Shown: positions 26,998 through 36,113, counted from the stretch's first letter. The stretch: DNA of 64,000 nucleotides from a bacterium (GCA_035454885.1 DATIGE010000015.1:1-64000), one strand, 5' to 3'. Numbers and translations: made by a program. The notes: a model not told the origin generated them from the sequence alone.

Positions 26998-27031
26998 TTA
27001 TTATGACAGTTGTCAATATTTTTATGACAAT
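26998..27031. promoter_or_regulatory. TGACA repeat array between the HTH gene and trpC
   Basis: TTATGACA occurs at 27001-27008 and again at 27022-27029, a 21-base step (two DNA turns). Between them GTTGTCAA (27009-27016) makes the palindrome TGACA-GT-TGTCA (27004-27015) with the first copy. Read on the minus strand, TTGACA at 27016-27011 could be a -35 for the HTH gene. The layout fits an autoregulatory operator that could also affect trpC. Inference from sequence only. Confidence 0.45.
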
Positions 27032-27076
27032 AGGTCTTTCTTGTGAAAAGCGTCCGGATATCCGATAGATAGACGC

Positions 27077-27862
27077 ATGCTGCTCGACAAGATCGTCGAC
27101 TACAAGCGCCAGGAGCTGGAGGCCGTCCGGCGGAAGGTTTCGCTCAAGGACGTACGGGCCATGGCGGAAGACGCCGCGCCTAGACGCGGGTTCATCGATG
27201 CCGTGCTCAAACCAGGGATACGCATCATCGCCGAGGTGAAGAAGGCGTCGCCTTCCGCCGGCGTCATTCGTGCCGATTTTGATCCGATCAAGATTGCGGT
27301 GGCCTACGAGGAAAACGGCGCGGCCTGTCTCTCCATCCTCACCGATGAACATTTCTTTCAAGGAAGCCTGAAATCTCTGGCAGACATCCGTCGTTGCGTG
27401 AAAATTCCCCTCTTGAGGAAGGACTTCACGCTCGACGCATACCACGTCCACGAGGCCCGGGCGCACGGCGCCGACGCCATCCTCCTGATCGTCCGGATTC
27501 TCGAAGACGCGCAGATCAAGGACTACGCCGCCCTGGCGCAAGACCTCGGCATGGCGGCCTTGGTCGAGGTGCACGATGAGAAGGAGATGGAGCGGGCGAA
27601 AAGGGCCGGGGCGACCTTGATCGGTGTCAACAACCGCAATCTCGACACCCTCAAGGTGGACCTGCAGACGACCGTCCGTCTGGCTCCGCTCGCTCCGAAA
27701 GGGGCCGTCCTCGTGGGCGAGAGCGGGATTTCCGCTCCGGAACACGTGAGAAAATTGCGAGGCGTCGGCGTGAATGCGTTTCTGATTGGCGAATATTTTA
27801 TGAAGTCCTCCGATCCGGGGGCCGCGCTCGGAAATTTGCTGAAGTCCTCATCGACCGATTGA
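27077..27862 (+). CDS. trpC: Indole-3-glycerol phosphate synthase (TrpC)
   Basis: TIM-barrel enzyme that closes the indole ring from carboxyphenylamino-deoxyribulose phosphate. IIAEVKKASPSAG carries the catalytic Glu/Lys pair of strand 1, LRKDFTLDAYHVHEA the second catalytic Lys, VEVHDEKEMERA the strand-6 region, IGVNNRNLDTLKVD and LVGESGIS the phosphate-binding end. 261 residues. Monofunctional, not fused to TrpF. First gene of the second trp block. Confidence 0.96.
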   Translation: MLLDKIVDYKRQELEAVRRKVSLKDVRAMAEDAAPRRGFIDAVLKPGIRIIAEVKKASPSAGVIRADFDPIKIAVAYEENGAACLSILTDEHFFQGSLKSLADIRRCVKIPLLRKDFTLDAYHVHEARAHGADAILLIVRILEDAQIKDYAALAQDLGMAALVEVHDEKEMERAKRAGATLIGVNNRNLDTLKVDLQTTVRLAPLAPKGAVLVGESGISAPEHVRKLRGVGVNAFLIGEYFMKSSDPGAALGNLLKSSSTD

Positions 27863-27895
27863 TTTCTCGCAACCTCTGACGCGCCGCGACGAAGA

Positions 27896-29644
27896 ATGGC
27901 TTCGCTTATGGATGCCTCTTCGCTGACGCTTTCCCAGGCCGTTTCCACCCTTCAATTGGCCCTTCAGAACGCGGGACGGCTCGCGGACGTCGCGCCGCGG
28001 CTCGCCCAAACGGTTCGTGCCGCCGGGGAGCTGGAGGCTTGGGACCTTCCGGAGACGACCGTCCGAACGCTCGCTGCGATCCGGGACGGCGGCGTGTTGC
28101 AGGTGGGAGAGGCCTTGAGGTCGCTCGCCCTGCTTGGCGCGCGCGTCGGCGCCGGGGAGTCGGAGCTCGCGCGACTCGAAAAACGTGACGGCGCGTCCTC
28201 GCTTTCCCCCCTGGCGGCCGTGCGGGAGATTTTCTCGCCGCTCACGTTCACCCGCCCATCTCCGTCCCCGGGCTTCTGGGCCCGGATGGCGGATCCCACG
28301 GACGGCTTTTCGCCTTTCACGACGGAGGGGGGCACCCAGGTCGCCTTTTTCGCGAAGGCCCACGATCTCGGGTCCTTTTGGTCGGAGAGTCTCGATCGGC
28401 ATTGGGCCAACGGTCTGGGCCTTGCCGTCTTCCTGAACGATGAGGAGGGCGTCTGCGGCATGATCTTCGTTCACGGCGTGGGGCGCTCGCCTTGGAGCCG
28501 TCTCAAACGCAATCTCTGGCTCTCCTCCGGCGGGACGATGGCGTTCCGCGACGACCGGATGACGTTCGGCCAGGCGCTCAAGCGCGTGGTCGACAAGGGC
28601 GTGGCGATGACCCACAAGTGGCGCTCGATCGACGAGGCGCTCCACCAGGTGAAGCACGACACGCCGACCGGACTGGGAGGGTCCAAGGGCATTCTCCTGC
28701 ACCGAAACAACGGGCAGGGGTTCGCGAAGTCGTTGACGGTCTATGCGGACGTCCTGACAACGCTCGGCATCAGCCTCACGGGCAGCGACGAGGGCGTCGG
28801 CCCCGAGGCGGCGGACGCGCTCGCGAAGTTGGCGCCTTGGAATATCGTCGGGAGCAAGTTCGGCAATTATCGCGGCCATGCCCCCATCGGTCACACCGCC
28901 GCCGGGGTCTACAGCGCGCTGAGGAACGTCCACGAGGAATTCTTGGGAGGGACCGTGTCGCCGGTCCTGATCGTCGGATTCGGCGGCATCGGCTCGCTCC
29001 TGCATCAAAAACTCCGAAACGTCCGCGGCTCGCCGGTCGCCGGCGTCGTGGACATCGATCCCGGCAAACTGTGCGCGCTGAGGTCGGGCGGATTTCCGGC
29101 GCCGCTCTACCATGACGCCTCGGTCCGGATGCCGAACGTTTGGGAGTCGGTCCGCATGGCGTGGCACGGCATCCGGTCCGAAGCGGGCCTGGCGCCGATC
29201 GTGACGATGCTCCCCGAGGCCCGCATTCTTTCGCCCAACGGGGGGCCCCAACCGATCACGTTCGACGTCGCGGCGGCGATGATCATGAGCGGCGTCCGGG
29301 CCGTCGCGGGCGCCGCCAACAACCAGAACGCCTTCGACGCCCATGGCTCCCCGGATGCGATCGCCTGGATCCTGCAGGCGGCCGGCATTTTCCACGCCGC
29401 CGATTTCGCCGTGAACCGGATGGGTGCCGCCGCCGTCGTCGCCAACGCGATCGGTCTCGGGCATTTCGATCTGAGACGAATGGCGGACACGGTCGGAAGC
29501 AGCGTGAAAACCCAGATCGACTTCGCCTTCAGCCGCGGCGTGCCGCCTTTCGTCCATGAAAGACGCCGCGCCGAGCGCGCTTGGAACGACCTGCTCTCAT
29601 CGAGCCAGGCCATGGGCGGCCGATTCTCCGATGATCCCCGGTAG
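27896..29644 (+). CDS. Glu/Leu/Phe/Val dehydrogenase-family protein embedded in trp cluster
   Basis: 582 residues. The first 130 residues or so are a helical extension not usual in the family. Then comes an amino-acid dehydrogenase core: substrate Lys candidates K241 in MTHK (leucine dehydrogenase has MTYK) and K264 in GLGGSKG (compare GGGKA), with about 20 residues between them. LTGSDEGVGPEA is at the position of the EDVGT motif. A Rossmann motif LIVGFGGIGSL lies at about 358-368, followed by VVDID, and the conserved VAGAANNQ is present. The expected reaction is NAD(P)-dependent oxidative deamination of an amino acid or its reverse. Its place between trpC and trpF suggests an aromatic substrate; cyanobacterial ScyB is a leucine-dehydrogenase homologue that oxidises tryptophan. 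The substrate here is inference. Confidence 0.8.
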   Translation: MASLMDASSLTLSQAVSTLQLALQNAGRLADVAPRLAQTVRAAGELEAWDLPETTVRTLAAIRDGGVLQVGEALRSLALLGARVGAGESELARLEKRDGASSLSPLAAVREIFSPLTFTRPSPSPGFWARMADPTDGFSPFTTEGGTQVAFFAKAHDLGSFWSESLDRHWANGLGLAVFLNDEEGVCGMIFVHGVGRSPWSRLKRNLWLSSGGTMAFRDDRMTFGQALKRVVDKGVAMTHKWRSIDEALHQVKHDTPTGLGGSKGILLHRNNGQGFAKSLTVYADVLTTLGISLTGSDEGVGPEAADALAKLAPWNIVGSKFGNYRGHAPIGHTAAGVYSALRNVHEEFLGGTVSPVLIVGFGGIGSLLHQKLRNVRGSPVAGVVDIDPGKLCALRSGGFPAPLYHDASVRMPNVWESVRMAWHGIRSEAGLAPIVTMLPEARILSPNGGPQPITFDVAAAMIMSGVRAVAGAANNQNAFDAHGSPDAIAWILQAAGIFHAADFAVNRMGAAAVVANAIGLGHFDLRRMADTVGSSVKTQIDFAFSRGVPPFVHERRRAERAWNDLLSSSQAMGGRFSDDPR

Positions 29645-29693
29645 CGTTCCCGTCCTTTACATCTCGTTTTTCTTTGAGCTATTTTAGCCCGTC

Positions 29694-30308
29694 ATGCTCG
29701 TGAAGATCTGCGGCATTACGAACATCGAGGATGCGTTGGCCGCCGTTGAGTTCGGTGCCGACGCCCTGGGGTTTAATTTTTACGCAAAGAGTCCGCGCCA
29801 CGTCTCGTTCGAGAGGGCACAGAAGATTCTGGAGGACGTCCCGCCGACCGTTTTGAAGGTCGGCGTGTTTGTGAACGAATCCGAGCGGACCGTGAAAGAC
29901 CTTTCCGTCGCCCTCGAGCTCGATTATCTCCAGTTTCACGGGGACGAGACGCCGTCGTATTGCGAGCAGTTCGCGGCCCCTTACTGGAAGGCGTTCCGCT
30001 TGAAGGATGAAAAGACCATCGAGCTCATGAAAAAATACAGGTGCGAGTATTATCTGGTCGACACCTTCATCGCGCAGTCCTACGGAGGCACGGGCGTGAC
30101 GGGAAACTGGGACCTCACCCGCGAGGCGAAACAAGTCGGCAAGATCATCCTGGCCGGGGGCTTGACCCCCGAGAACGTGGCCGACGCGATCCGAACCGTC
30201 GGTCCGGACGGAGTGGACGTGGCGAGCGGAGTGGAGGAAAAACCGGGACGCAAGTCCGCCGCCAAAATCGAGCGGTTCATCTCCAACGCGAGAGAGGCGC
30301 TCCCGTGA
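29694..30308 (+). CDS. trpF: Phosphoribosylanthranilate isomerase (TrpF)
   Basis: TIM-barrel isomerase for the Amadori rearrangement in tryptophan synthesis. [12 protein letters not shown] carries the catalytic Cys; [25 protein letters not shown] and the catalytic Asp in LVDTF follow; [11 protein letters not shown] and [16 protein letters not shown] form the phosphate site. 204 residues. Its stop overlaps the GTG start of trpB (GTGA). Confidence 0.96.
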   Translation: MLVKICGITNIEDALAAVEFGADALGFNFYAKSPRHVSFERAQKILEDVPPTVLKVGVFVNESERTVKDLSVALELDYLQFHGDETPSYCEQFAAPYWKAFRLKDEKTIELMKKYRCEYYLVDTFIAQSYGGTGVTGNWDLTREAKQVGKIILAGGLTPENVADAIRTVGPDGVDVASGVEEKPGRKSAAKIERFISNAREALP

Positions 30309-31498
30309 CCCCGCTCCCCGACAGGCACGGCCATTTCGGCGAATTCGGCGGCCAGTTCGTCGCCGAGACCCTCATGCCGGCCCTCCGCGAGTTGGAGGCC
30401 GCCTACAAGGCGGTCCGTCGCGACCGGGCCTTTTGGTCGGAATTGAACGCCCTCGCCAAGGATTACGTGGGCCGTCCGACGCCGCTCTACCTTGCGCGGC
30501 GCCTCACGGAAAAAATGGGCGGCGCGAAGATCTATTTGAAGAGGGAAGACCTCTGCCACACCGGCGCGCATAAGGTGAACAACACGCTCGGTCAATGCCT
30601 GCTCGCCAAGAAAATGGGGAAGAAAAGGATCATCGCCGAGACGGGGGCGGGCCAGCACGGCGTCGCCACGGCCACGATGACGGCCCTGCTCGGGCAGGAC
30701 TGCCAAGTCTACATGGGCGAGGAGGACGTCCACCGGCAGTCCTTGAACGTCTTCCGCATGAAGCTCCTGGGCGCGGCGGTCTTTCCCGTGACCTCGGGGA
30801 CGAAGACATTGAAGGACGCGCTGAATGAGGCGATCCGCGACTGGATCACCAACATCCGCACGACCTACTACTGTATCGGGACCGTCGCCGGCCCTCACCC
30901 TTACCCCATGCTCGTCCGGGATTTTCAGTCCGTGATCGGACGCGAGGTGAAGAAGGATCTGCTGAAAATGGAAGGGCGTTTGCCGGACGCGCTGGTCGCC
31001 TGCGTCGGGGGCGGCTCGAACGCCATGGGACTCTTCCATCCCTTCCTTCAGGACAAATCCGTGACGCTTATCGGCGTCGAGGCGGCGGGGGAGGGCGTCG
31101 GCGGCCGGCACCACGCGGCGACCCTGTTAAAGGGCAGGATCGGCGTCCTGCACGGCTTCAAATCCTATCTCCTCCAAAACAAGGACGGGCAGGTCCAGCC
31201 GACGCATTCGATCTCGGCGGGGCTGGATTATCCCGGCGTCGGCCCGGAGCACAGCTATTTGAAGGAGACGGGACGCGCGTCGTACGTGGCCGTGACCGAC
31301 GACCAGGCGATGGAGGCCTTCGATCTGCTCTCCAAGACCGAGGGGATCATCCCGGCACTCGAATCGGCCCACGCCGTCTCCTACGGGACCCGGTACGCGC
31401 GTCAGCTCGCGAAAGACAAGACGGTCGTGATCAACCTCTCGGGACGCGGTGACAAGGACATGGGCACGGCGGCCGACTACTATGGTGTGAAGCTGTGA
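30305..31498 (+). CDS. trpB: Tryptophan synthase beta chain (TrpB)
   Basis: PLP enzyme condensing indole and serine. The start is GTG at 30305, overlapping the trpF stop, giving 397 residues, the standard TrpB1 length. N-terminus [22 protein letters not shown] lysine in [20 protein letters not shown], the phosphate loop GGGSNAMG and C-terminal NLSGRGDKD are conserved. Pairs with TrpA encoded immediately downstream. Confidence 0.97.
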   Translation: MTPLPDRHGHFGEFGGQFVAETLMPALRELEAAYKAVRRDRAFWSELNALAKDYVGRPTPLYLARRLTEKMGGAKIYLKREDLCHTGAHKVNNTLGQCLLAKKMGKKRIIAETGAGQHGVATATMTALLGQDCQVYMGEEDVHRQSLNVFRMKLLGAAVFPVTSGTKTLKDALNEAIRDWITNIRTTYYCIGTVAGPHPYPMLVRDFQSVIGREVKKDLLKMEGRLPDALVACVGGGSNAMGLFHPFLQDKSVTLIGVEAAGEGVGGRHHAATLLKGRIGVLHGFKSYLLQNKDGQVQPTHSISAGLDYPGVGPEHSYLKETGRASYVAVTDDQAMEAFDLLSKTEGIIPALESAHAVSYGTRYARQLAKDKTVVINLSGRGDKDMGTAADYYGVKL

Positions 31499-32280
31499 GC
31501 CGCATTGGAATCGCGTTCCGGCGGTTGAAGAAGAACGGGGAGAAGGCCCTCATCCCTTTTCTGACGGCGGGCGATCCAAATCCGGCGGCGACGAAGAGGC
31601 TGATCTTCGCGCTGGAGAGGGCCGGCGCGGACGTGATTGAACTCGGCGTCCCGTTTTCCGACCCCATGGCTGACGGCCCCGTCATCCAAAAGGCCTCCGA
31701 GCGGGCCCTGGCGAAGGGCATGACGCTTCGGAAGGTTCTGGAACTCGTGGCCCGGATCCGCAAGGTGTCGCAAGTGCCCCTCCTGTTGATGGGCTATTTC
31801 AATCCCATTCTTTCTTACGGGCTGGATCGATTTGCGCGCGACGCGGCCCGGGCGGGGGTCGACGGCGCCATCGTCGTGGATCTGCCGCCCGAGGAATCCA
31901 AGGACCTTGATCGGGCGCTCAAGAAAAGCGGCATCGACCTGATCTACCTTTTGACTCCGACCTCCGACGCGGAGCGCATCCGCATCGTCTGCCGCCGGGC
32001 GCGGGGATTCCTCTACTTCGTTTCGATGACGGGCGTGACGGGCGCCGCTCTCAAGTCGGTGGCGGAGATCAGGGCCAAGGTTTCCGAGATCCGGCGGCGC
32101 ACGAAGCTCCCGGTCGCCATCGGATTCGGCATTTCGAGCCCAAAGCAGGCCCGGGCGATGGCGAAAATCGGCGACGGCGCGGTGGTGGGCAGCGCCCTCG
32201 TCGCCCTCGTCCACAAGAACGCGAAGAACCCGTCGGCCAAGGCGGAAGCTTTCATCAAGACCATGAGGGGTGCCCTATGA
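31495..32280 (+). CDS. trpA: Tryptophan synthase alpha chain (TrpA)
   Basis: Cleaves indole-3-glycerol phosphate to indole and glyceraldehyde-3-phosphate. GTG start overlapping the trpB stop (GTGA). PFLTAGDPN, the catalytic Glu in [17 protein letters not shown], and the catalytic Asp region [12 protein letters not shown] are present; the phosphate site is [13 protein letters not shown]. 261 residues. Its own stop overlaps the ATG of the downstream crotonase gene. Confidence 0.97.
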   Translation: MSRIGIAFRRLKKNGEKALIPFLTAGDPNPAATKRLIFALERAGADVIELGVPFSDPMADGPVIQKASERALAKGMTLRKVLELVARIRKVSQVPLLLMGYFNPILSYGLDRFARDAARAGVDGAIVVDLPPEESKDLDRALKKSGIDLIYLLTPTSDAERIRIVCRRARGFLYFVSMTGVTGAALKSVAEIRAKVSEIRRRTKLPVAIGFGISSPKQARAMAKIGDGAVVGSALVALVHKNAKNPSAKAEAFIKTMRGAL

Positions 32281-33059
32281 ACGAAGCCGTTCTCTACGAA
32301 GCCAAGGGGGCGATCGCCCATGTGACGCTCAACCGCCCCGAACAGATGAACGCGATGAACATCGAGTTGATCGACGGGCTCGCCGACGCGATGGAAAAGG
32401 CGCGGGCCCCGGAGATCCGCGCGGTCGTCCTCAAGGCGAACGGCCGCTGCTTTTGCGCCGGCGGAGACATCCGCGCCTTCAACCGGTTCCTCGACGAAGG
32501 AAAATCGATTCCGGCCGCGATGCCCGATCGTTTGCACGAGATGGTGGAGACGATGCGGAACCTGGAAAAGCCGATCCTGGCCAGCGTTCAGGGCCCGGCG
32601 GCGGGGGCGGGGGCGCCTCTCGCGCTTGCATGCGACCTGGTCGTTGCCGCCGAGGAGGCCATCTTCAACTTCGCCTATGCCCGCATCGGGCTGACGCCCG
32701 ACGGCAGTTCCACGTATTTCCTCCCGCGTCACGTCGGCATGAAGAAGGCGACGGAGATCTTCATGATGCTGCCGACGTACACGGCGAAAGAGGCGATGGA
32801 GCTGGGGCTCGTCAATTGGGTCGTTCCGGGCGCGGAGCTCGCCTCCAAGACGGAGGCCTTCGCCCGGCAGCTTTCCGAAGGCCCGACCGCCGCCTTCGGC
32901 CGTCTCAAGAAGCTCATGAACGCCACCTACGAGAACACCCTCCACGACCAGTTGGCGTTTGAGACCAAATTGATCTGCGATTCGAGCAGGACCGCCGATT
33001 TCCGGGAAGGGATCAAGGCGTTCCTGGGTAAGAGGACGCCGCAGTTTAAAGGTGTATAA
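32277..33059 (+). CDS. Enoyl-CoA hydratase/isomerase family protein (PaaG-like)
   Basis: 260-residue crotonase-fold protein. Oxyanion-hole segments CAGGDIRAF and GPAAGAGAPLALACDLVV are conserved. The two catalytic Glu positions of classical enoyl-CoA hydratase are not Glu (APLAL instead of xELAL; LTPDGSST instead of PExxLG..G). That pattern, with PDGSSTYFLPRHVG, resembles PaaG-type ring-opened/isomerising enzymes and delta3-delta2 isomerases more than hydratases. The ATG overlaps the trpA stop as ATGA, so it is translated with the trp operon, a pairing with no obvious metabolic reason. Confidence 0.85.
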   Translation: MNEAVLYEAKGAIAHVTLNRPEQMNAMNIELIDGLADAMEKARAPEIRAVVLKANGRCFCAGGDIRAFNRFLDEGKSIPAAMPDRLHEMVETMRNLEKPILASVQGPAAGAGAPLALACDLVVAAEEAIFNFAYARIGLTPDGSSTYFLPRHVGMKKATEIFMMLPTYTAKEAMELGLVNWVVPGAELASKTEAFARQLSEGPTAAFGRLKKLMNATYENTLHDQLAFETKLICDSSRTADFREGIKAFLGKRTPQFKGV

Positions 33060-33068
33060 TCATTCGTC

Positions 33069-34007
33069 ATGCCCAAAGATCCCTATGAAATTCTCGGCGT
33101 CGCGCGCTCCGCGTCTCAAGACGAGATCAAAAAATCCTACCGGAGGCTCGCCAAGAAATATCACCCGGACGTGAACAAGGGCGACAAGGCCGCCGAGGAG
33201 AAGTTTAAGGAGATCTCGCAGGCCTACGAGATCGTCGGCGACGAGGAGAAGCGGAAGAAATACGACCAATTCGGCCAATGGGCGGAGCAGGGCGGATTCG
33301 ATCCGCGACACCAGCCGTATCGGACCTACACGTGGACCTCGGGCGGACCCGGCGGCCGCGGCGGCGGGGCCGAGTTCGACATGAACGACATCTTCGAAAA
33401 CATCTTCGGCGCCGGGTTCAGCGGGGCCCGCCGCGGGCGAGGACGGGCCCAGCCCGAGTGGTTCGGGGAGGAACCGCAGGAGGCGCCCGCGCAGGACGTC
33501 CACTCCACCCTGGAGATCGGCTTCGAGGAGGCGGTCCGTGGGACCAAGCGGCGGATCGCCATCACCCGGAACGGCCATGACGACAGGATCGACGTGAAGA
33601 TTCCCGCCGGTATCCGGGACGGCGGCAAGATCCGCATTCCCGGCAAGGGCGCGGGGAGGGGCGATCTCTACATCCAGGTCAAGGTGGCGCCCCATGCGTC
33701 CTTCTGGCGTGAGGAGGACGACCTCTACGTGAACGTCCCCATCACGGTGACGGAGGCGGTTCTGGGGGCGACGGTCCGCGTTCCGACGCTCGACGGGGCG
33801 GTGAACCTCAAGATCCCGCCGGGAACGCCTTCGGGTCAAAAATTCCGTTTCAAGGGAAAAGGGGCTCCGCACCTGGATCATTCCGGACAGGGGGATCAGT
33901 TTGCGGTCGTGAAGATCGTCGTCCCGCCCGATTTGGACGAAGAAACCAAGGAACTTTTTAGGAAAATCCACGAAAAGACTGCAGGTTTTAACCCCCGGGC
34001 GTCTTGA
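33069..34007 (+). CDS. DnaJ/CbpA-type co-chaperone without zinc finger
   Basis: 312-residue Hsp40. J domain 1-70 with HPD at 32-34; Gly/Phe-rich linker ([21 protein letters not shown]); then two C-terminal beta-sandwich substrate-binding domains, with [26 protein letters not shown] (as [13 protein letters not shown] and GRGDLYIQV) and [19 protein letters not shown]. The CxxCxGxG zinc repeats are absent, so it is CbpA/DjlA-like type II and not the main DnaJ. It lies 9 bases after the crotonase gene. Confidence 0.92.
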   Translation: MPKDPYEILGVARSASQDEIKKSYRRLAKKYHPDVNKGDKAAEEKFKEISQAYEIVGDEEKRKKYDQFGQWAEQGGFDPRHQPYRTYTWTSGGPGGRGGGAEFDMNDIFENIFGAGFSGARRGRGRAQPEWFGEEPQEAPAQDVHSTLEIGFEEAVRGTKRRIAITRNGHDDRIDVKIPAGIRDGGKIRIPGKGAGRGDLYIQVKVAPHASFWREEDDLYVNVPITVTEAVLGATVRVPTLDGAVNLKIPPGTPSGQKFRFKGKGAPHLDHSGQGDQFAVVKIVVPPDLDEETKELFRKIHEKTAGFNPRAS

Positions 34008-34041
34008 CAGCCGCCGGAACGGAGTGATACCTCTAAACTAT

Positions 34042-34977
34042 ATGAAAACACTTAGGATTTTGACTGTCTGCGTCATTGGCTTCCTCATTTTGATCGCGGG
34101 TGTCTTGGAGACTTCCTGCAGCCCGTCTAAGATCGCGTCCGACCTCACCTCCGGCATCTTCAAGGTGGGGGCGCCGATCTTCGAGCAGGAGGGGGACGTC
34201 GACACCGCCGAGGTCTCGGGCCTGGCCATGATCAAGACCCTCGAGGTCTTCAATTTTCAAAACCCGTCCAACAAGAATTACCTGAACCTGCTGGCCCGTT
34301 CGTACGCGACGTACGCCTTCGGTTTTTTTGAGACGCGGATGGTGCAGTACCAGTTCAAGGAACCGGACAAATACAACATGTACGCCGAGCGGGCGAAGAA
34401 TTTTTACAAGAAGGGCAAGCTCTACGGCATGGACCTGCTGAAACGGAAGGACGAGGGCCTCGTCAAGGCGATGTCGAAGGGGCTCGACCAGGTGCGCAAG
34501 AAAATGAACGGCTATGCCCGCCATGAGATCGAGCCCGTCTTTTGGACGGCGTTCAATTGGGGGAGTTATATCAATCTCTCGAAGGACGATATCACGGTCG
34601 TCGCGGACCTTCCCATCGTGGAAGCGATGATGGCGCGGATCGTCCAGGTCTATCCGGGATTCTATTTTGGGGCCCCGCATCTCTTTTACGGGGTTTACTA
34701 CGCCAGCCGCCCCGCCATGCTGGGCGGGGACCCCAAAAAGGCCCTGACGAGCTTCGAGGACGCGGCGAGAGCGACCCAAGGACGGAGTCTCATGGTCTAC
34801 GCCCTGGAGGCGCAATTCCTGGCCGTGCAGACGATGGACCGCGGTCTCTTTGACGAGATGTTGGCGAAGATCAACGCCGGTTCCGTGGAAGCCCTTCCCG
34901 AGCAAAGGTTGGCCAACGCGCTCGCGAAGCAGCGCGCGAAATATCTCCAGGATAACGCCGCACAATATTTCAACTAG
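34042..34977 (+). CDS. TRAP transporter T-component (TatT family)
   Basis: About 311 residues: an N-terminal hydrophobic segment with Cys after LETS (a non-canonical lipobox) and a helical body of TPR-like repeats. Segments such as TLEVFNFQNPSNKNYLNLLA, YGVYYASRPAMLGGDPKKA and QTMDRGLFDEML match the TatT family, first described with a TRAP-type transporter of Treponema pallidum. It directly precedes dctP-Q-M, as expected. I chose the ATG at 34042 because it gives a natural signal sequence. A GTG at 34024 has a better Shine-Dalgarno (GGAACGGA) and would add six residues. Confidence 0.85.
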   Translation: MKTLRILTVCVIGFLILIAGVLETSCSPSKIASDLTSGIFKVGAPIFEQEGDVDTAEVSGLAMIKTLEVFNFQNPSNKNYLNLLARSYATYAFGFFETRMVQYQFKEPDKYNMYAERAKNFYKKGKLYGMDLLKRKDEGLVKAMSKGLDQVRKKMNGYARHEIEPVFWTAFNWGSYINLSKDDITVVADLPIVEAMMARIVQVYPGFYFGAPHLFYGVYYASRPAMLGGDPKKALTSFEDAARATQGRSLMVYALEAQFLAVQTMDRGLFDEMLAKINAGSVEALPEQRLANALAKQRAKYLQDNAAQYFN

Positions 34978-35016
34978 GCCGAGGCGGTGGACCAAACGCC
35001 GCGTTGCGTCATAACT

Positions 35017-35030
35017 CCTGTATTTACAGG
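35017..35030. promoter_or_regulatory. Palindrome upstream of dctP
   Basis: CCTGTA-TT-TACAGG is a 6-bp inverted repeat separated by two bases, 52 bases before the dctP ATG in the 104-base tatT/dctP gap. Size and symmetry fit a dimeric repressor operator. No T-run follows, so a terminator is unlikely. Confidence 0.4.
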
Positions 35031-35081
35031 GCCCCCCGCGTTCGTGTTAAAGAGTCCAACCTTAAAAAGGGAGGAACCTCT

Positions 35082-36077
35082 ATGTCAGTCAGATCCATGC
35101 GATTCGCGCTCGCGATGGCGTTCTTCGCGGCGTCGGTGTTCGTGGCCGCGAACGCGCAGGCCCAGGTCAAGGAAATCAAGTGTGCCACGATCGCCCCGGC
35201 GGGAAGCGCCTGGGACAAGATCTTCGTCGCGATGAACGACGAGTTGAAGGCGAAGACGAACGGCCAGGTGGCGTTCAAGATCTATTCCGGCGGCGTTCAG
35301 GGCGACGAGACGGCCGTCGTGCAAAAGATCCGGAGCGGCCAATTGGGCTGCGGCGGGTTGACTGGTTTCGGTTTGGGCAAGATTGCCCCGTCGGTTCGCG
35401 TATTGGAGGTGCCCTTCCTCTTCAAGAGCGCGGGCGAGATCGACAGCAAGACCTCCGCCGTGACGCCCAAGCTGGAAGCGGCGCTCCAGGCAGGCAATCC
35501 CCCCGTCGAGCTCCTCGGCTGGGCGGAGGCGGGTTTCGTGTACATCATGTCCAACAAGCCCATCAAGAAGCTGGACGACTTGAAGGGTATCAAGATGTGG
35601 CAATGGGAAGGCGACCCCGTCGCAGAGGCCATGTACGGCGCTATGGGCGTGACGCCCGTGCAGCTCTCCATCGCGGACGTCCTGACGTCGCTTCAGACCG
35701 GGATGATCGAAGGGGTCTACGCCCCTCCGATGGGCGCGGTGGCCCTCCAGTGGGCCTCCAAGGTCAAGTACATTACCGATCTTCCCATCGTCAATTCGAT
35801 CGGCGCCTTGGTCGTTGCCAAGTCGGAATTTGCCAAGCTTTCGCCCGACCAGCAGAAGATCCTGAAGGAAGTCGGCCAGAAATATTGCCGCCAGATCGTC
35901 GAGCAAACCCGGCACGACAACGAGGCGGCGCTCGCCTCCCTCCAGAAGCTGGGACTTCAGAAGGTAGAGGTTGCGGAGGCCGACAAGCAGGCGATGATGG
36001 GCATCTCCAAGCAGGTGGGCCAGTCGCTGGTGGGCAAGCTCTACAGCGCGGATCTATTGGCGGCGGTGCAGCGATAG
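35082..36077 (+). CDS. TRAP transporter substrate-binding protein (DctP family)
   Basis: Periplasmic receptor of a tripartite ATP-independent transporter, about 331 residues. Signal peptide with cleavage near AQA|Q at 27. The ATG at 35082 has GGGAGGAACCTCT as a strong ribosome-binding site. DctP landmarks: GGVQGDETAVVQKIRSGQL, the SNKPIKKLDDLKG hinge strand and TSLQTGMIEGVYAPP. The Arg that clamps the ligand carboxylate in most DctP proteins (GLKIR) is not at the expected place: the segment reads GIKMWQWEGDP (170-180). The ligand may therefore not be a simple carboxylate. TatT-linked DctP proteins form a separate branch. Confidence 0.9.
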   Translation: MSVRSMRFALAMAFFAASVFVAANAQAQVKEIKCATIAPAGSAWDKIFVAMNDELKAKTNGQVAFKIYSGGVQGDETAVVQKIRSGQLGCGGLTGFGLGKIAPSVRVLEVPFLFKSAGEIDSKTSAVTPKLEAALQAGNPPVELLGWAEAGFVYIMSNKPIKKLDDLKGIKMWQWEGDPVAEAMYGAMGVTPVQLSIADVLTSLQTGMIEGVYAPPMGAVALQWASKVKYITDLPIVNSIGALVVAKSEFAKLSPDQQKILKEVGQKYCRQIVEQTRHDNEAALASLQKLGLQKVEVAEADKQAMMGISKQVGQSLVGKLYSADLLAAVQR

Positions 36078-36113
36078 CCGAAAATTAGTTTTGTTTTCCT
36101 AGAAAAGAATGGT

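Noticed and set aside
24513-27076. Transposon or insertion sequence in the trp cluster
   Set aside because: No transposase, integrase, terminal inverted repeats or target duplications were seen at the borders; only composition and gene content suggest transfer.
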